Shown here piece by piece: positions 11,139-21,592 of a stretch of DNA of 64,000 nucleotides. Within the stretch, counting starts at the first letter, position 1. Each line of letters starts with the position of its first letter. The stretch is from Buddleja alternifolia (taxonomy: Eukaryota > Streptophyta > Magnoliopsida > Lamiales > Scrophulariaceae). The position numbers and the translations under genes are program-made. Under the pieces are notes generated by a model. That model saw nothing but the letters and a program-made list of their open reading frames with translations, was not told the DNA's origin and searched no databases. The stretch spans positions 23,880,104 to 23,944,103 of the forward strand of contig CM033402.1 in the NCBI GenBank assembly GCA_019426215.1. Reading direction: 5' to 3'.

Positions 11139-12685
11139 TGTTGGTCCCAAGTGGCATACGAAAGGGTCTAGAAGGGGGGGTTGAATAGACCCTTAAGTCT
11201 TTTTCGACTTAAAAAAGATTTCGTATTAAACGTATTTGGACGCTTGAAATGATAGGCGCTTGAAGAGTGTGACGCTTCACCTTAGCGTTCACATAAGATA
11301 TTTGAGACTTTGTGAAGCGTCTAATGAAGACTGTTTTATAAAGTTAACTTAGACTTCAGGAATTGAATACTTTGACCTTGTAGGTTAAGCGTTCAGTTCT
11401 TTTAATCAGGGTTAGCACAGCGGAATGATTTTGGAGTCTTCTCTTTGAAAGTTTTAGCGTCACAAGATGTTTCTTAGGTGCTTAGCTTTTGATTGTGTTT
11501 TACTTATGCAATGATATGATAGATGAATGAAATGACTGAAAAGTAAATAACACAATATTTGTAAGGTTCGTTGGGTGGTGTAATCCCAACTACGTCCTTC
11601 TTCTCCTTTGCACTTGGAGGCAATCCACTAAAATGATTCTCAAAGAATCACACAGAATCTTCTACAAATTAGGGAGAGATGGATGTCGATGACTTGAGCT
11701 CCTTGATCACACAGATTTCTGCTTCAAATCACTTCAACCCTCTTGCTTCTTTCACCCAGAAATGATGCAAGTATCCAACTTCGACTTCACACAGATCGCG
11801 AGGCTTGGATGGGATTTTCTAAAAGGTTTGTTTGATTTTGATAAAGTTCAAACAACTTGGTAATATCTCAGTAGGAATCTGGTTTCTTCAAAAAGAATGT
11901 TTGAGATATTTGTTGACTGTCTCAGGAATATAAGAAAAGCAATTTGGATGTTTCTTGAAGTTTCTGGCTTTTCTGAGAATTTAAGGAATGAGATTTTAAT
12001 GCAACAGCAATTTGGCTTTGATAAAATTGTTGCTCTTTTTTTTTGTTTGTTGTTGAAGTCCTATTTATAGGTATTCTTGGAGAAAGTGTCCGTTTGACAC
12101 ATGCACTGGCGCGTGTCTCTCACTTTCGCGAGTGAACAGCTTTTGTCCTTTTTCCTGAAAATCTGCTGCACGAAAGTTGGTGCTGCAGTCTGAGATAGTT
12201 GACAGTCCAATAGGGTGGCTTCTCCGTACGTCTGACATTGCTTATCATATTAAATGCTCTTATCAACATTTAATGCATTTGAAATTAATACCCGTTGGTA
12301 TTTAATGCTTTGAGAATATTTGCATTAAACTCCTTCTGGACTTAGAAGTAAATTCAGGTGAAATCACTTCTGTCCCATAAGGTAACGCTTGATATAGCTG
12401 GCCAAAGTGGACGCTTGGAGACTGTATCTATCTTCTGAGATTAGGCGCTTGAGTCTTCGAACTTTACCACTGATAAACTCACTCAGAAATCATCAGACGC
12501 TCAGCCTAAGACTATTTTGCCTAACTCTCTAAAGTAAGATAACGAAGCCTAATAAATCTATTACAAGTCTAACGCTTCAAAGCCTATACAAGTTTTCTAC
12601 GAAAATAAACTTACAACTTTTTTTTTTGAGGTCTAACAAAAACTTAATTGTCATCATCAAAACTTCTAACATGAAATTCCTAACA
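11139..12685 (-). repeat. 5' LTR of SIRE, complete (1547 bp)
   Basis: It runs from TGTTAGG (minus strand, at 12,685) to CAACA (at 11,139), bounded by the PBS on one side and by unique sequence on the other. It holds a TATA box at 12,062-12,069, a T-run, and many CGCTTGA-type motifs, especially 11,235-11,300. It pairs with the partial LTR at 1-528. Confidence 0.93.
12062..12069 (-). promoter_or_regulatory. TATA box of the SIRE 5' LTR
   Basis: TATAAATA on the minus strand within CCTATAAATAGG, in mid-LTR. It is a good core promoter position for transcription towards gag; the start would lie about 30 bases downstream (near 12,030). Confidence 0.6.
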
Positions 12686-13932
12686 CAATTTATGTGCAAA
12701 AGTTCCAGAGAGTAGGATTGTTGTGGAGTAGCCGAAGTAGGTACTTGCTGCTGTGATTTTTGTGAGACTTATCGTGACGTAGTCGGTATTTGCTAATTTA
12801 TGTGTTGGTAAAATGTATTTGATTTCACACTAGGCAGTCTGAGTTTTTATTACTCAAAATTGAGCTCTTGTTACAATTTAGTATATCTCACTCATCCTTA
12901 TGGAGTCTTAAATGGTAGAGCTTGTGCTCTGTTTTTCTATATTCGTTAATGAGAAGTTAGTGTTTGAGTAGGAATTATTTTATGAGAAATCCTTGCTCAT
13001 ACAACTCATTTATGTGCATTGTAAGTTGTAGTCAGTTCCTTTTGTTTTGACATGGATTGATTCCATAAGATGAAATTAATTTGATCATGAGTCATCCTAA
13101 TTACTTTCTTATCTTTTTACATGTCATTAATGTTTCAGTGTTCTGCCAATATTCAGTTTCAGTTTGTAATACTGTGACGACGGAGAATAGAAACTTGTGG
13201 AGGGTCATTATATTTATGACTAGCCATACTTTCACACAACTGTTGCCTAATAGGATTTGGTTTTTGAGATTAAGGTTTGTCTTAATTCCCTCACCCTCAC
13301 AGACTTCTCACAAAGCTAATACCACATTCAGATTTTGGTTTTATTATGAAGTAGATCTACCTTACAGATTTTCATTATTGTGAAGCACCTATTTGTGAAT
13401 TCATCTTTTCTTTGAATACTCGAGTTTATTGCTCTTTAACCCCTTTTCATTTTGGTTCAAGTGCTTAGAACATATTGAAATGTCAAAGTCTTGTAATGCA
13501 GAAATCATGTTGATTTGGCAGTAGGGGGAACTAGAATGTGGCCGTGGAGGCTATGCAGTGGGCAAGAACATTTGGGTTGGATGACTATATTCTACAACTT
13601 ATTGGGCTAGATATGATGATGTGCTTCCAGTATGACAAACAATAATATGATCTATTAACAAAAATTTTGCACTTCCTTCTGGTCTTTTGAGACGTGATAT
13701 AGATTAAGCATTTTTTTTAACTAAGCATGTCTATATTATTCTCTGACACGTGCCTTAGTATTTTCCTTTTTGTATTTGTTATCTACTTGATATTCATGGC
13801 ACTAGGTAATCTTGCAATGTATGCATGTCCTCAGTTAGAAAAATAGGTGATTTGCCTTAATGTGGAGATAAGATTGTATCACTTGACTGCTGTATGGTAA
13901 GTTATTTCCAAAATATCAACATTTGTTTGTGG
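12686..13932. other. Unassigned sequence, no supported gene
   Basis: AT-rich sequence between the SIRE 5' LTR and the E1 solo LTR. The 100-codon open frame at 13,081-13,383 has no recognisable domain and no coding-like composition. Removing E1 joins this block to 15,795 onward, so both were one stretch before E1 inserted. It may be an old intron or intergenic DNA. Confidence 0.5.
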
Positions 13933-13937
13933 ACACA

Positions 13938-15789
13938 TGATAGGGTGTGAATTTACATGTTTTAGAGCCTCATATTTATTGGATTTATATTGGTTTATGC
14001 ATGATTTATACCACATTTGCATTTAATTTGTGTGCTTATTGAGTAAAGGTGGAAAATCACTACAATAGAGGAATATCGCGCGCAAACACAGAATTTATGT
14101 ATATTTTGAGGTTGCATTTGAGGAAGTTTCCTTCAACAAAGTTGTAGATCTCTGTGTCAGCTTCACTTGGCAATTTGAATCATTCAAATCGGAGGTCTGT
14201 GGAGAAAGTAATGAAGGAAACACGATTGCTGCGCTAAAAACCAAGAAAACGGTTCAGACATTCGGCTTAGCATGCCCAAATGCCCCTCAAACCACGCCCA
14301 GGCGCATCTGACATCCAGTTCCAAGTATTTGCTTCGCACTCCCGCGCCTAGGCGCCATCATACCCACGCCCTGGCGCCAATATCGCAACACTTACCACAG
14401 TGAAAGTCTATTTATGTACACTTAGAGATCTAATTGGACAAAGTTTCCTTCTACAAAGTTGTAGATCTATGTCTTATCTTCACGTGGGAACTTGAATCAT
14501 CCAAATCGGAGGTCCGTGGAGAAAGTTATGAAGGAAATACGATTTCTGCGCAGAAAAACAAGAAAACTGTCCAGACTTCGCAAAACCGCGCCTAGGCGCC
14601 GAAACACCCATGCCGGGGCGCCGATACCTCCGACATTTGATTCCTTTTATCCAAAAGTTCAGCATTTTAGGTGGAAGGGAATCATTTAAAGCCAAGATGG
14701 TAGCACATGTGTTGAGGGGAGGTCATAAGTGTGTTTCTTGGTAGATCTACTTTATGGTAGAGTAGTGGAGGACACAAGAGGGGAACAACACATGGGAGAG
14801 AGAGGAATCTACACCTATAAAGCTAATCATCTCTTGCACTCATTCTTCATGAAGGAAATAGGGGAGGAAGGGGACCGATCATAAGGAAGGAGAGAAGGAC
14901 AGTTTTTGGAATAGGATTCATCATCAAGCTTGGAGGAGGAGAGAGGATTTTTCATTCTTCATCCATCACCATTAAAGATCATCATCAATCACACTTGAGG
15001 GAGTTTTTAATGCTTTTCATTGCATTCTTATGTTCATGATTATGTATATGATAACATTAGATTCTTTTAAGCCATTGATGATGAGCTAATCTTGTAAGAC
15101 TAGGGCCATGTAAGGCCAAATTGTGATATATGCTTATAATAGATGATTGTTGAGGTTGTTCTTATATTGTTATGTGATGTGAATTGTGTTTTTCTCTATC
15201 TTGCATATACTTGATCACTATATGTTAGAATCTTATGCCTAGGTTAATATTTCGGGAGAAAATTGACTTAGGGTGCAAGAAATTCACATCATGACCCGCA
15301 ACTAATGAGGAATTGCCCTAGACATAGGTAAAGATTCCCGGGTGAAGTCGTTCGATTCAAATCGAGTGAACTCTAGTACATTAATGCATGTTTAGTGGTT
15401 AGATTTCCAGATAGGGATATTTGGGAAATCACGATCTAAGTATAGGAGTTTATACGCGAGACATCGGTTATTCTCTACCTTAGGAGTTTTCACCATAACA
15501 ATATAAGAGTAATTCTACAACAAGAGCCTTTATAAGTATATTTGATCAATTTGGACCTAGCATGTGCCTTAGTCTCCCTCTACAATTGGTTTTAATTCAT
15601 TTGCATAACCTTGTTCTTATTGTACACGTTTTTACATTCAAGTTACTTTTATTGTAGTTGTTCTTTGTATAAAATCATAAACTAGAATTCAAGTCTCCGT
15701 GGTTCGACAACCCGGACTTTTCGTCCACACTTATTACTACACACGACTAGTGCACTTGCTATCATAGCACGTTAGCTTTTAGCGTGTCA
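13938..15789 (+). mobile_element. Solo LTR E1, Ty3/gypsy-like, 1852 bp, with TSD ACACA
   Basis: It starts TGATAGGGTG and ends AGCGTGTCA. The 5-bp duplication ACACA lies at 13,933-13,937 and 15,790-15,794. No internal region follows, so it is a solo LTR left by LTR-LTR recombination. The end (GTGGTTCGACAACCCGGAC ... TTAGCTTTTAGCGTG) resembles LTRs of the Tat/Athila side of Ty3/gypsy. A related copy (50,669-52,586) is followed by a gypsy gag fragment, which supports the class. It contains an internal duplication of about 170 bp (14,095-14,270 and 14,411-14,585) and GC-rich palindromes. Confidence 0.85.
14095..14585 (+). repeat. Internal direct duplication within the E1 LTR
   Basis: Two diverged copies about 316 bp apart share AAGTTTCCTTC, ACAAAGTTGTAGATCT, a segment near AATCGGAGGTC, and GAAAGTNATGAAGGAAA. 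Each copy is followed by a GC-rich stretch with the 14-mer CGCGCCTAGGCGCC or a relative. The duplication is also seen in E2 (about 50,924 and 51,297), so it predates both insertions. Confidence 0.75.
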
Positions 15790-15794
15790 ACACA

Positions 15795-17149
15795 CCAAAG
15801 AGATCTCTTCATGGATTAGATTTGTTAACATATTTCAGTAAAGTTTGTTATTGTTTAATCCTTTTATTTGTTTATTGGCATATCAATGTCCACTAACATG
15901 ATTCTTCATCACTAATTCGCAGTTGAAGGTAGCAATGACGTTGTTTGGCACTTGTTCTTGGTATGTATGGTTATAAAGAAATGTTATTTACCTTATGTGA
16001 ATGAAATAGTTATGTACTTGATAGTATTGTCACTCTACTGTACATACTTCTTGACGGGCTATACGTATGGGGAATGTATAGATTGCTAGAAAAAGTCCTC
16101 TTGAAGATTAAGTTCATTATAAATCATTATAGGTATATATGAGGTAAAATTAGAAACGCGTGTTTTTTGGTGTAAGGTTGCCGCTTTGGTTTCTTTTGTA
16201 ATTAGAATGTTAATCTGTCTTCTTATTTGCAGGTTGCGTGCAGGTTGCTATGAATAAGAATGGTGATTGAAGCTTTTCAGTATGAAACTTTGAGGAATTC
16301 ATTTGGTTGAATGTTATTATATGGTTCCTCATATTATAGTCGGAGAAATGTTTGTGCGAGTGAATTAAGTCCGGATGTTCAAGAAGGTATTTCATCTATA
16401 TTAACATGGTAAATACTCTTTTACTACACCTGTGTGTATGATGGGGTCTTTTTGCATTTGATAGGTATTTCAGGATCTGTCGTTCAACAAACTCGGTGAA
16501 ATTGGTTCCCACCTGCCTACCAACACATTAAGTATGGGTTCTTTGCAAAATTCTAATAATTCAATACTCTTTCTATATGTGTTTATATACATTTGGCTTT
16601 GGTTTATTTTTACTTGATTAATAGTATGTTCTTACGTTATTCTGGAAAAGAATCCATTATTTTGTGGACGTCACTCTAGTAAAAATGCTATGAATCAATT
16701 TTAGCTAGTTCTCGCTTATTCTTCTTAAATCCATCTTGAGGTGACCAAGTGATTTTCTGTCTCACCAAGTGAGTCTCTTATATGCAGATCACGTTCGATG
16801 AAAGTTCGGTGAAAGTGTTGATTGATTCAATACCGGGTGCTGGCCATGCTAGAGCTTTTGGCCAAATCAAGCTTCTATTATGCCTATTGTCTTTGATAGA
16901 GAAGAACTTTGAGATGGTGCATTGCATTTGAAACTCTCTTGTATTACTAAAATATTAGATGTGATTGTATTTGCATCTCCTAATAGACATTTTTTGTTTG
17001 ACTTTGTTCAATGAATTTTTGATCAAATGAATGAATATTGCAATTTGGTTTGTTTTGATCTTTGCAATTCTTCATTGCCTTCGTTACATCTGCTATCTTT
17101 TGTTTGGATTCATATGATTTTGATTGGAAATGGAACTTGGACATAGGTT
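15795..17149 (+). other. Unassigned AT-rich sequence with intron/exon-like features
   Basis: There is no continuous gene. Several T-rich stretches end in CAG or GCAG followed by short open segments (for example 16,474-16,531 and about 16,788-16,930, the latter open in one frame for about 48 codons). This texture resembles decayed plant gene sequence. Apart from the LRR-like piece listed separately, I do not recognise the products. Confidence 0.35.
16474..16531 (+). pseudogene. Possible exon remnant of an LRR receptor-like kinase
   Basis: After a T-rich tract ending TATTTCAG, 58 bases read DLSFNKLGEIGSHLPTNTL and are followed by GTATGG, a plausible splice donor. DLSFNKL is a typical plant LRR core, and short LRR exons are known in plant LRR kinases. 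I found no kinase or further LRR exon nearby with confidence. At this length chance resemblance is possible. Confidence 0.3.
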
Positions 17150-17473
17150 TAGGTACAATATCAAATTGTCCTAGTTCGGACACAATAATGGGACATATAT
17201 TAGTATCTCGATAAGTTTAAAGACACATATAAGTGCCTCCAAAGAGGTGTAATTGAATTTTTAAATTCGGATGTAAGGACACATATGAGTGTCCCGAAAT
17301 CGCAATATTGAGACACATATAAGTGTCCAGATACATAATGATGTAGAGGCGCATTAACCGTTCCATTACTTTACGCGACGGCAAACTACGCAGCGCTTAA
17401 TATAAGTGCCCCAAAAACTGGAAGCATATTGGGACACTTATCTGTGTCCCAACAAAGCATTTCTGTTGTAGTG
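17150..17473. mobile_element. CACTA-like transposon right end with subterminal repeats
   Basis: The end at 17,473 reads TTTCTGTTGTAGTG, the reverse complement of a CACTACAACAGAAA terminus typical of plant CACTA elements. Inward lie repeated short inverted motifs: GACACATATAAGTG near 17,222, GGACACATATGAGTGTCC at 17,278-17,295, AGACACATATAAGTGTCC at 17,311-17,328, and GGGACAC/GTGTCCC at 17,431-17,450. Such subterminal repeats are where CACTA transposases bind. I could not find the matching left end or a transposase. Confidence 0.55.
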
Positions 17474-18730
17474 GGATGTTCAAATTGTAATTGACATGGT
17501 TGACGATTTTAAATAATAGTGTCATATTCGTTGGCATATATTGTTGGGCCAGGGAAAAGCCCATTGACAGTCACTACTGTCTTGCTTGAACATAACTTCG
17601 TTGATTTCGTCATCACCACCTACATAAATAGAATTAATATTTCACTAATCAAGATTTAAAATCTACTATCCACATTAATCCACGTACACACATGTATATT
17701 CATATAGCTTGTTATAAAGAGATTTCAAAGTCCGGATCATAAAATAATTATAACTATTTATATGACGGAATCAATGTAAGTTGGATCATGCATTAATTCT
17801 TGTGATTGAAAAGCACCAAGTAGTCCCCAAAATGACAATAAAAATTATTCCCCCGTCATATGTAGATGAAATGATGATTTGTTTCTGCGAATGAGTAATA
17901 ATCTTTTAATCATATAAAAACATAGGAAAAGTTCACAGAAACTATGACAAGGACAATATATTAATAGCGCAAAGTACATATAGCCCTCTTTGATATGTCG
18001 AATTAGGCACTTACCTCCTCAAAAATAAAAATATAAAAAGAACTCCTATGATTTTTTAAATTATACACACTGGCTTCCTCGAGTAATTTTACCTATGAAC
18101 TTTTACGCGAAGACAGAAATACCCTTATATTTTAATGATATTTACATTTATTTTATCTATTTCATTTTATACTTTTTTAATTGTTTTAAATTTAACTTTC
18201 TTTTCCTTTTTTATTTCCCCTCTTCCCCTACCCATCTTCTTCTCCAAAGCCCTAACTTTATTTCTAACCCAACTTTTCCGCCTTCCATCCACCATCTAGT
18301 TGCCACCACAGTTACCCCTCTCAAATTTCGGCTCGTCGCCGACGCCACCCACTCTCTGAAATCGAACGTCAACATCACCCTTTATTACATATGTATTTAT
18401 CCCTATATTAATAACATGAGAGCATGGAATTAGAAAGTTGAATATTAAATTAGACATATATGGGGTACTTTAGAGTAGTTTGGATGTGGGAATTTTGTTT
18501 TTCTTTAGGTTTTTTCACATATCATAATGTTTTTTCTGCCCCACTCATGTATGTGTTTGTACGTGTAAAAGAAAGAATTACATAATTATTTTACGAGACA
18601 TTTGACTGAACTTAAATATGACAATTTAAATAATTGAGATAAACTAAACATTTGAGACCTGTTTTTGTAACATTCGGATATGAACAATTGCAATATTAGT
18701 CCCAATTGATAGAGTCAAGCACGTAATATT
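17474..18730. other. Unassigned AT-rich sequence, no supported gene
   Basis: The open frame 18,095-18,433 starts as a low-complexity Phe/Tyr/Ile-rich run and has no recognisable domain. The C/T-rich segment at 18,215-18,370 resembles plant 5' UTR composition, but no coding frame follows. I see nothing else I can support. Confidence 0.4.
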
Positions 18731-18858
18731 GATGAACTCTTATGTATTGTCTTAGATGAATGATTTGTAAAGAATACAGACACTGTTATATACAAAGAAT
18801 AAAGCGCCGAGCTAAATATAAACGGGCCATAACATATGGACTATACATATATCTAACA
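18731..18858 (-). repeat. Probable short 3' LTR of copia element F
   Basis: On the minus strand a purine run (GCGGGGAG) is followed by TGTTAGATATATG at 18,858, directly after the end of the F pol remnant. This fits PPT plus LTR start. The far end is not fixed; a CA at about 18,731 would give an LTR of about 130 bp, in keeping with short-LTR copia lineages. The 5' partner is not in the window. Confidence 0.45.
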
Positions 18859-18926
18859 CTCCCCGCAATCTGAGCAGTTGGCCCAACGCGAAGATTGGAC
18901 CGAAGCTGAGTGAACTTGGGAGTGGC

Positions 18927-19031
18927 AATGTTTTTAAAACCGAACCGGTGATCGAACCGGTTGAACAACTGGGTCATTGGGTCACTGGTCCAACAGGTTG
19001 AACCGGATTAAAAAAACCGGTTGACCCGTAA

Positions 19032-19077
<46 letters not shown>

Positions 19078-19674
19078 ATTCATAAATATATATGTGAAAG
19101 TTCAACAATAATAGCAATTATATACGTTGCTTTAAAACAAAATTAGACCAAGTCCATTTTTTGTACTGATTGAGGTGGTGGGTTTTTCCTAAAAAAAAGA
19201 GTGGGTGACTGGGTGGGTTTAATTTGGCTATTTTTCACTTTTTCTTCTTTAAATTTCTTTAGTAAATAAATATACAAAGCCTAATATTGATTTGATTTCA
19301 CAGCCGTCTTCTTCATAGGCTCTCCACATTTTCTTTCTTCTGCAATTTATTTTCCTTCTTCTGCAACTTTTGTTCTTATAGTCTTTCTTTCATTTTTCTT
19401 TCAACAAATCTTCTTCTAAATTTAAAGGATCTTCTACCATTGGGAAACTACACTATCATTGTCCACAGCCAGTTCTCACTGTTGCTTTCTGCTTCTTACA
19501 TTATCTTACCAACCGGGTTCATTGGGTCACCGGGTCACCCGTTTTAAGCCGATTTTTACCGGTTCACATCAGTTTTTATGCGGATCGGTTTCATATGCAA
19601 CTCGGACAGGACTTCTAGCCGGTTGGCTGTTCAACCGGACGGGCCGGCCGATCCGGTCCGGGTTTGAGAACATT
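18927..19674. mobile_element. TIR DNA transposon (748 bp) inserted in the F RNase H tail
   Basis: The ends are inverted copies: the left reads AATGTTTTTAAAACCG and the right, reversed, AATGTTCTCAAACCCG. Both continue into CCGG-rich sequence with AACCGGTTGAAC-type motifs. Removing it restores continuity of the RNase H tail. It has no transposase, so it is non-autonomous; a hAT or Mutator relative is possible. The flanks CGCTCCCC and GCCACTCC (minus strand) are similar but not identical, so the target duplication is uncertain. It contains the microsatellite at 19,032-19,074. Confidence 0.6.
19032..19074. repeat. (GT)n(AT)n microsatellite
   Basis: A run of TG dinucleotides passes into a long run of TA dinucleotides. 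It lies inside the TIR transposon. Confidence 0.95.
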
Positions 19675-20617
19675 GGGGAGCGAGAAGAGACTTTGTGAAG
19701 ATGTTGGTGATAGTTAATCTCAATGTGTTTTATCTGTGTATGAAACATTGGATTGAGAACGAGATAAATAGCGCTGATATTATCACAATACACTCAAACT
19801 GGATCCCGGAGAAAAATGCCAAGATCACAAAGAATGAGACGAATCCAACATGTCTCAGCGACGGCATAGGCAACAGAGTGGTACTTAGACTCAGTGCTAG
19901 AACGAGAAACAGTGGCCTGCTTCTTTGCAGACCAAGATAGGAGATTATCACTAAAATAAACCGCATAACCCGTGGTAGAACGGTGACTATCAGGACAGCC
20001 TGCCCAATCGAAATCAGCATAGATCGTGAGAGTGTCAAGAGAGGATGGTCAAATAAATAATCTAAAATTGAGAGTGCCCCGTAGATAACGAAGAATTCTC
20101 TTGACCATCTGAAAGTGAATAGTACGTGGGGAATGCATGAACTGATTGACTAAGGTGACTGAGTAAGCAATATCCGATCTTGTGTGGGTGAGATACTTTA
20201 GACCACCAACTATGCTACAAAATAATGTCAGATCAGAATAAGGATCACCCTCAAGAGCAGAGGGAACCGACTTTGCAGAAAATGGTGAAGAAACAGGCAT
20301 AAAAGACATCTTATCAAATCGCTGTAATAAATCATTGGTATAATTCTTCTGAGAGAAAAACAAACCCTGAGAATCCCTGGTAGTATGTATATCGAGAAAG
20401 TAGTGAGATCACCCAAATCCTTCATGGCAAACTCTGTAGAGAGATAAGAGATAAGAGAAGAAATGGCGGTGGAGTCATTACTAGTGAGAATGATATCATC
20501 CACCTAGAGAAAAAGAACAATAGTAGTAGATCTAGAGCGGAAGACAAACATAGACACTGCTTTGCTGGAAAAAAACCGAAGACTAAGCAAATAGGAACCA
20601 AACATCTATTACTAAGC

Positions 20618-21120
20618 TCAGGGTGCTTGTTTCAAACCATATAGGGCTTTCTTCAGCTGAAAAACATGTGTGGGAAATTGAGGGTCTACAAATCCATGCG
20701 ACTGAGTCATAAACACTATCTCAGTAAGATCTGCATGAAGAAAAGCGTTAGAAAGAATAGTATGTATAGTAGTGGGTTTAACCACGGGACTGAAAGTCTC
20801 ATCGAAATCTATTCCAGCCTGCTGCTTAAACTCTTGTGCAACCAAGTGGACCTTATACCACTCAACTGACCCATCTGATTGTAACTTTACCTGATACACC
20901 CATTTGGAACCAACAAGATTTTGGGAAGAAGACAATGGCACAAGAATCCAAGTGTGTTTGGCTTGAACAGCATTAAACTCCTTAGCCACGACAGATTGCC
21001 AAAGTGGATCCTTGGCTGCCTAAGTATAGCATGTCGATTCAATTGGAGGGGATATGGCAGATAGAGAGGGAATGACACGAAGACGGGTGACCACATGATG
21101 ACGAGAAGGAGGAGGGTCAA
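20618..21120 (-). pseudogene. Copia element F: reverse transcriptase N-terminal part
   Basis: The frame 20,618-20,989 reads HTWILVPLSSSQNLVGSKWVY ... GIDFDETFSPVVKPTTI ... [25 protein letters not shown], the fingers/palm start of copia RT. The preceding Trp-rich segment is in another frame (20,887-21,120). The segment that normally carries QMDVKNAFLHG is shortened (SNAFLHADL), so a small deletion has removed one catalytic Asp region. Relationship to short-LTR (Ale-like) copia is likely from motif style. Confidence 0.75.
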
Positions 21121-21592
21121 CCAATGGACTGGAGGGGATGTGAGTATATGAGGAGTGACATTAGACGAATCAGATGGGGGAGTGGAGATAAGGAGAGAGA
21201 GAGAAGAGACATTGTTTGGAGGAGTACTCGGGAAATGAAGGGCAAGGGGACTCGAGATAGGCGAACTCGGGATAGAGGATGAGGGGATGGGGCCGGGGTG
21301 GCATAGTAGAAATAGTTGGTGTGGGACCTAGATAAGGTGGATGAGAGAGAGAGACTGAGATGAGGTTGGAAGAGATGCTATCGGTGGGGTTAGAGGAAGG
21401 GGGAGATGTGTAGGGAAATTGTCTTCATTAATATGACATGACGGCTAATATGGACAGTACCGTAGGTAGGATCATAATAGCAATACCCTTGTAGTCCGGG
21501 GCATAACCTAAGAAGATAGAAGAGGCAAAGCGAGAGTCAAGCTTCTGAGTAGCTCGATGACCTAGATAAGGAAAACACGCACAATCGAAGGT
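21121..21592 (-). other. Element F integrase-RT linker, degenerate
   Basis: Low-complexity purine-rich sequence on the plus strand (Ser/Pro/Thr-rich in minus-strand frames) with no open frame of note. It sits where copia pol has the poorly conserved linker between integrase and RT. Confidence 0.5.

Larger units (their letters stand above)
1..12685 (-). mobile_element. SIRE/Sirevirus-type Ty1/copia retrotransposon (left LTR truncated by window edge)
   Basis: Order on the minus strand: 5' LTR (11,139-12,685), PBS, gag, pol, env-like region, polypurine tract, 3' LTR (1-528, cut by the window edge). An env-like region between pol and the 3' LTR, a large gag with a CCHC knuckle, and LTRs starting TGTTAGGAATTTC are typical of Sireviruses. 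Over the 528 bases where both LTRs are visible I count four substitutions and three small indels, so insertion was recent. The base after the right LTR is 12,686; the target duplication cannot be confirmed because the other end lies outside the window. Confidence 0.93.
18859..20503 (-). pseudogene. Copia element F: RNase H and C-terminal RT, interrupted
   Basis: Frames at 20,228-20,503 (VDDIILTSND with MKDLGDLTTF), 20,049-20,363 (SIVGGLKYLTHTRSDIAYSV) and 19,730-20,038 (another frame encodes a DADWAGCPDSHRSTTGY-type RNase H) give the end of RT and RNase H. The Tyr of the RT YVDD site is replaced by a stop codon. The final part (NIFTKSLLAP ... KFTQLRSNLRVGPTAQIAGSVR) is split by a DNA transposon at 18,927-19,674. 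Multiple frame changes make this non-functional. Confidence 0.75.

Noticed and set aside
13081..13383. 100-codon open frame as a gene
   Set aside because: No domain, hydrophobic/low-complexity content and no supporting start or splice context; likely chance.
14057..14070. CACTACAATAGAGG as a possible left end of the CACTA element ending at 17,473
   Set aside because: It lies inside the E1 LTR, whose exact ACACA duplication shows E1 is a separate insertion; no matching 3-bp target duplication or subterminal motifs are present there.
18095..18433. 112-codon open frame as a gene
   Set aside because: Starts with Phe/Tyr/Ile-rich AT-driven sequence and then Pro/Ser-rich C/T tract; no recognisable protein.
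19459..19940. Open frames on the plus strand at 19,459-19,698 and 19,695-19,940 as genes
   Set aside because: They are antisense to the copia F RNase H remnant and to the TIR transposon.
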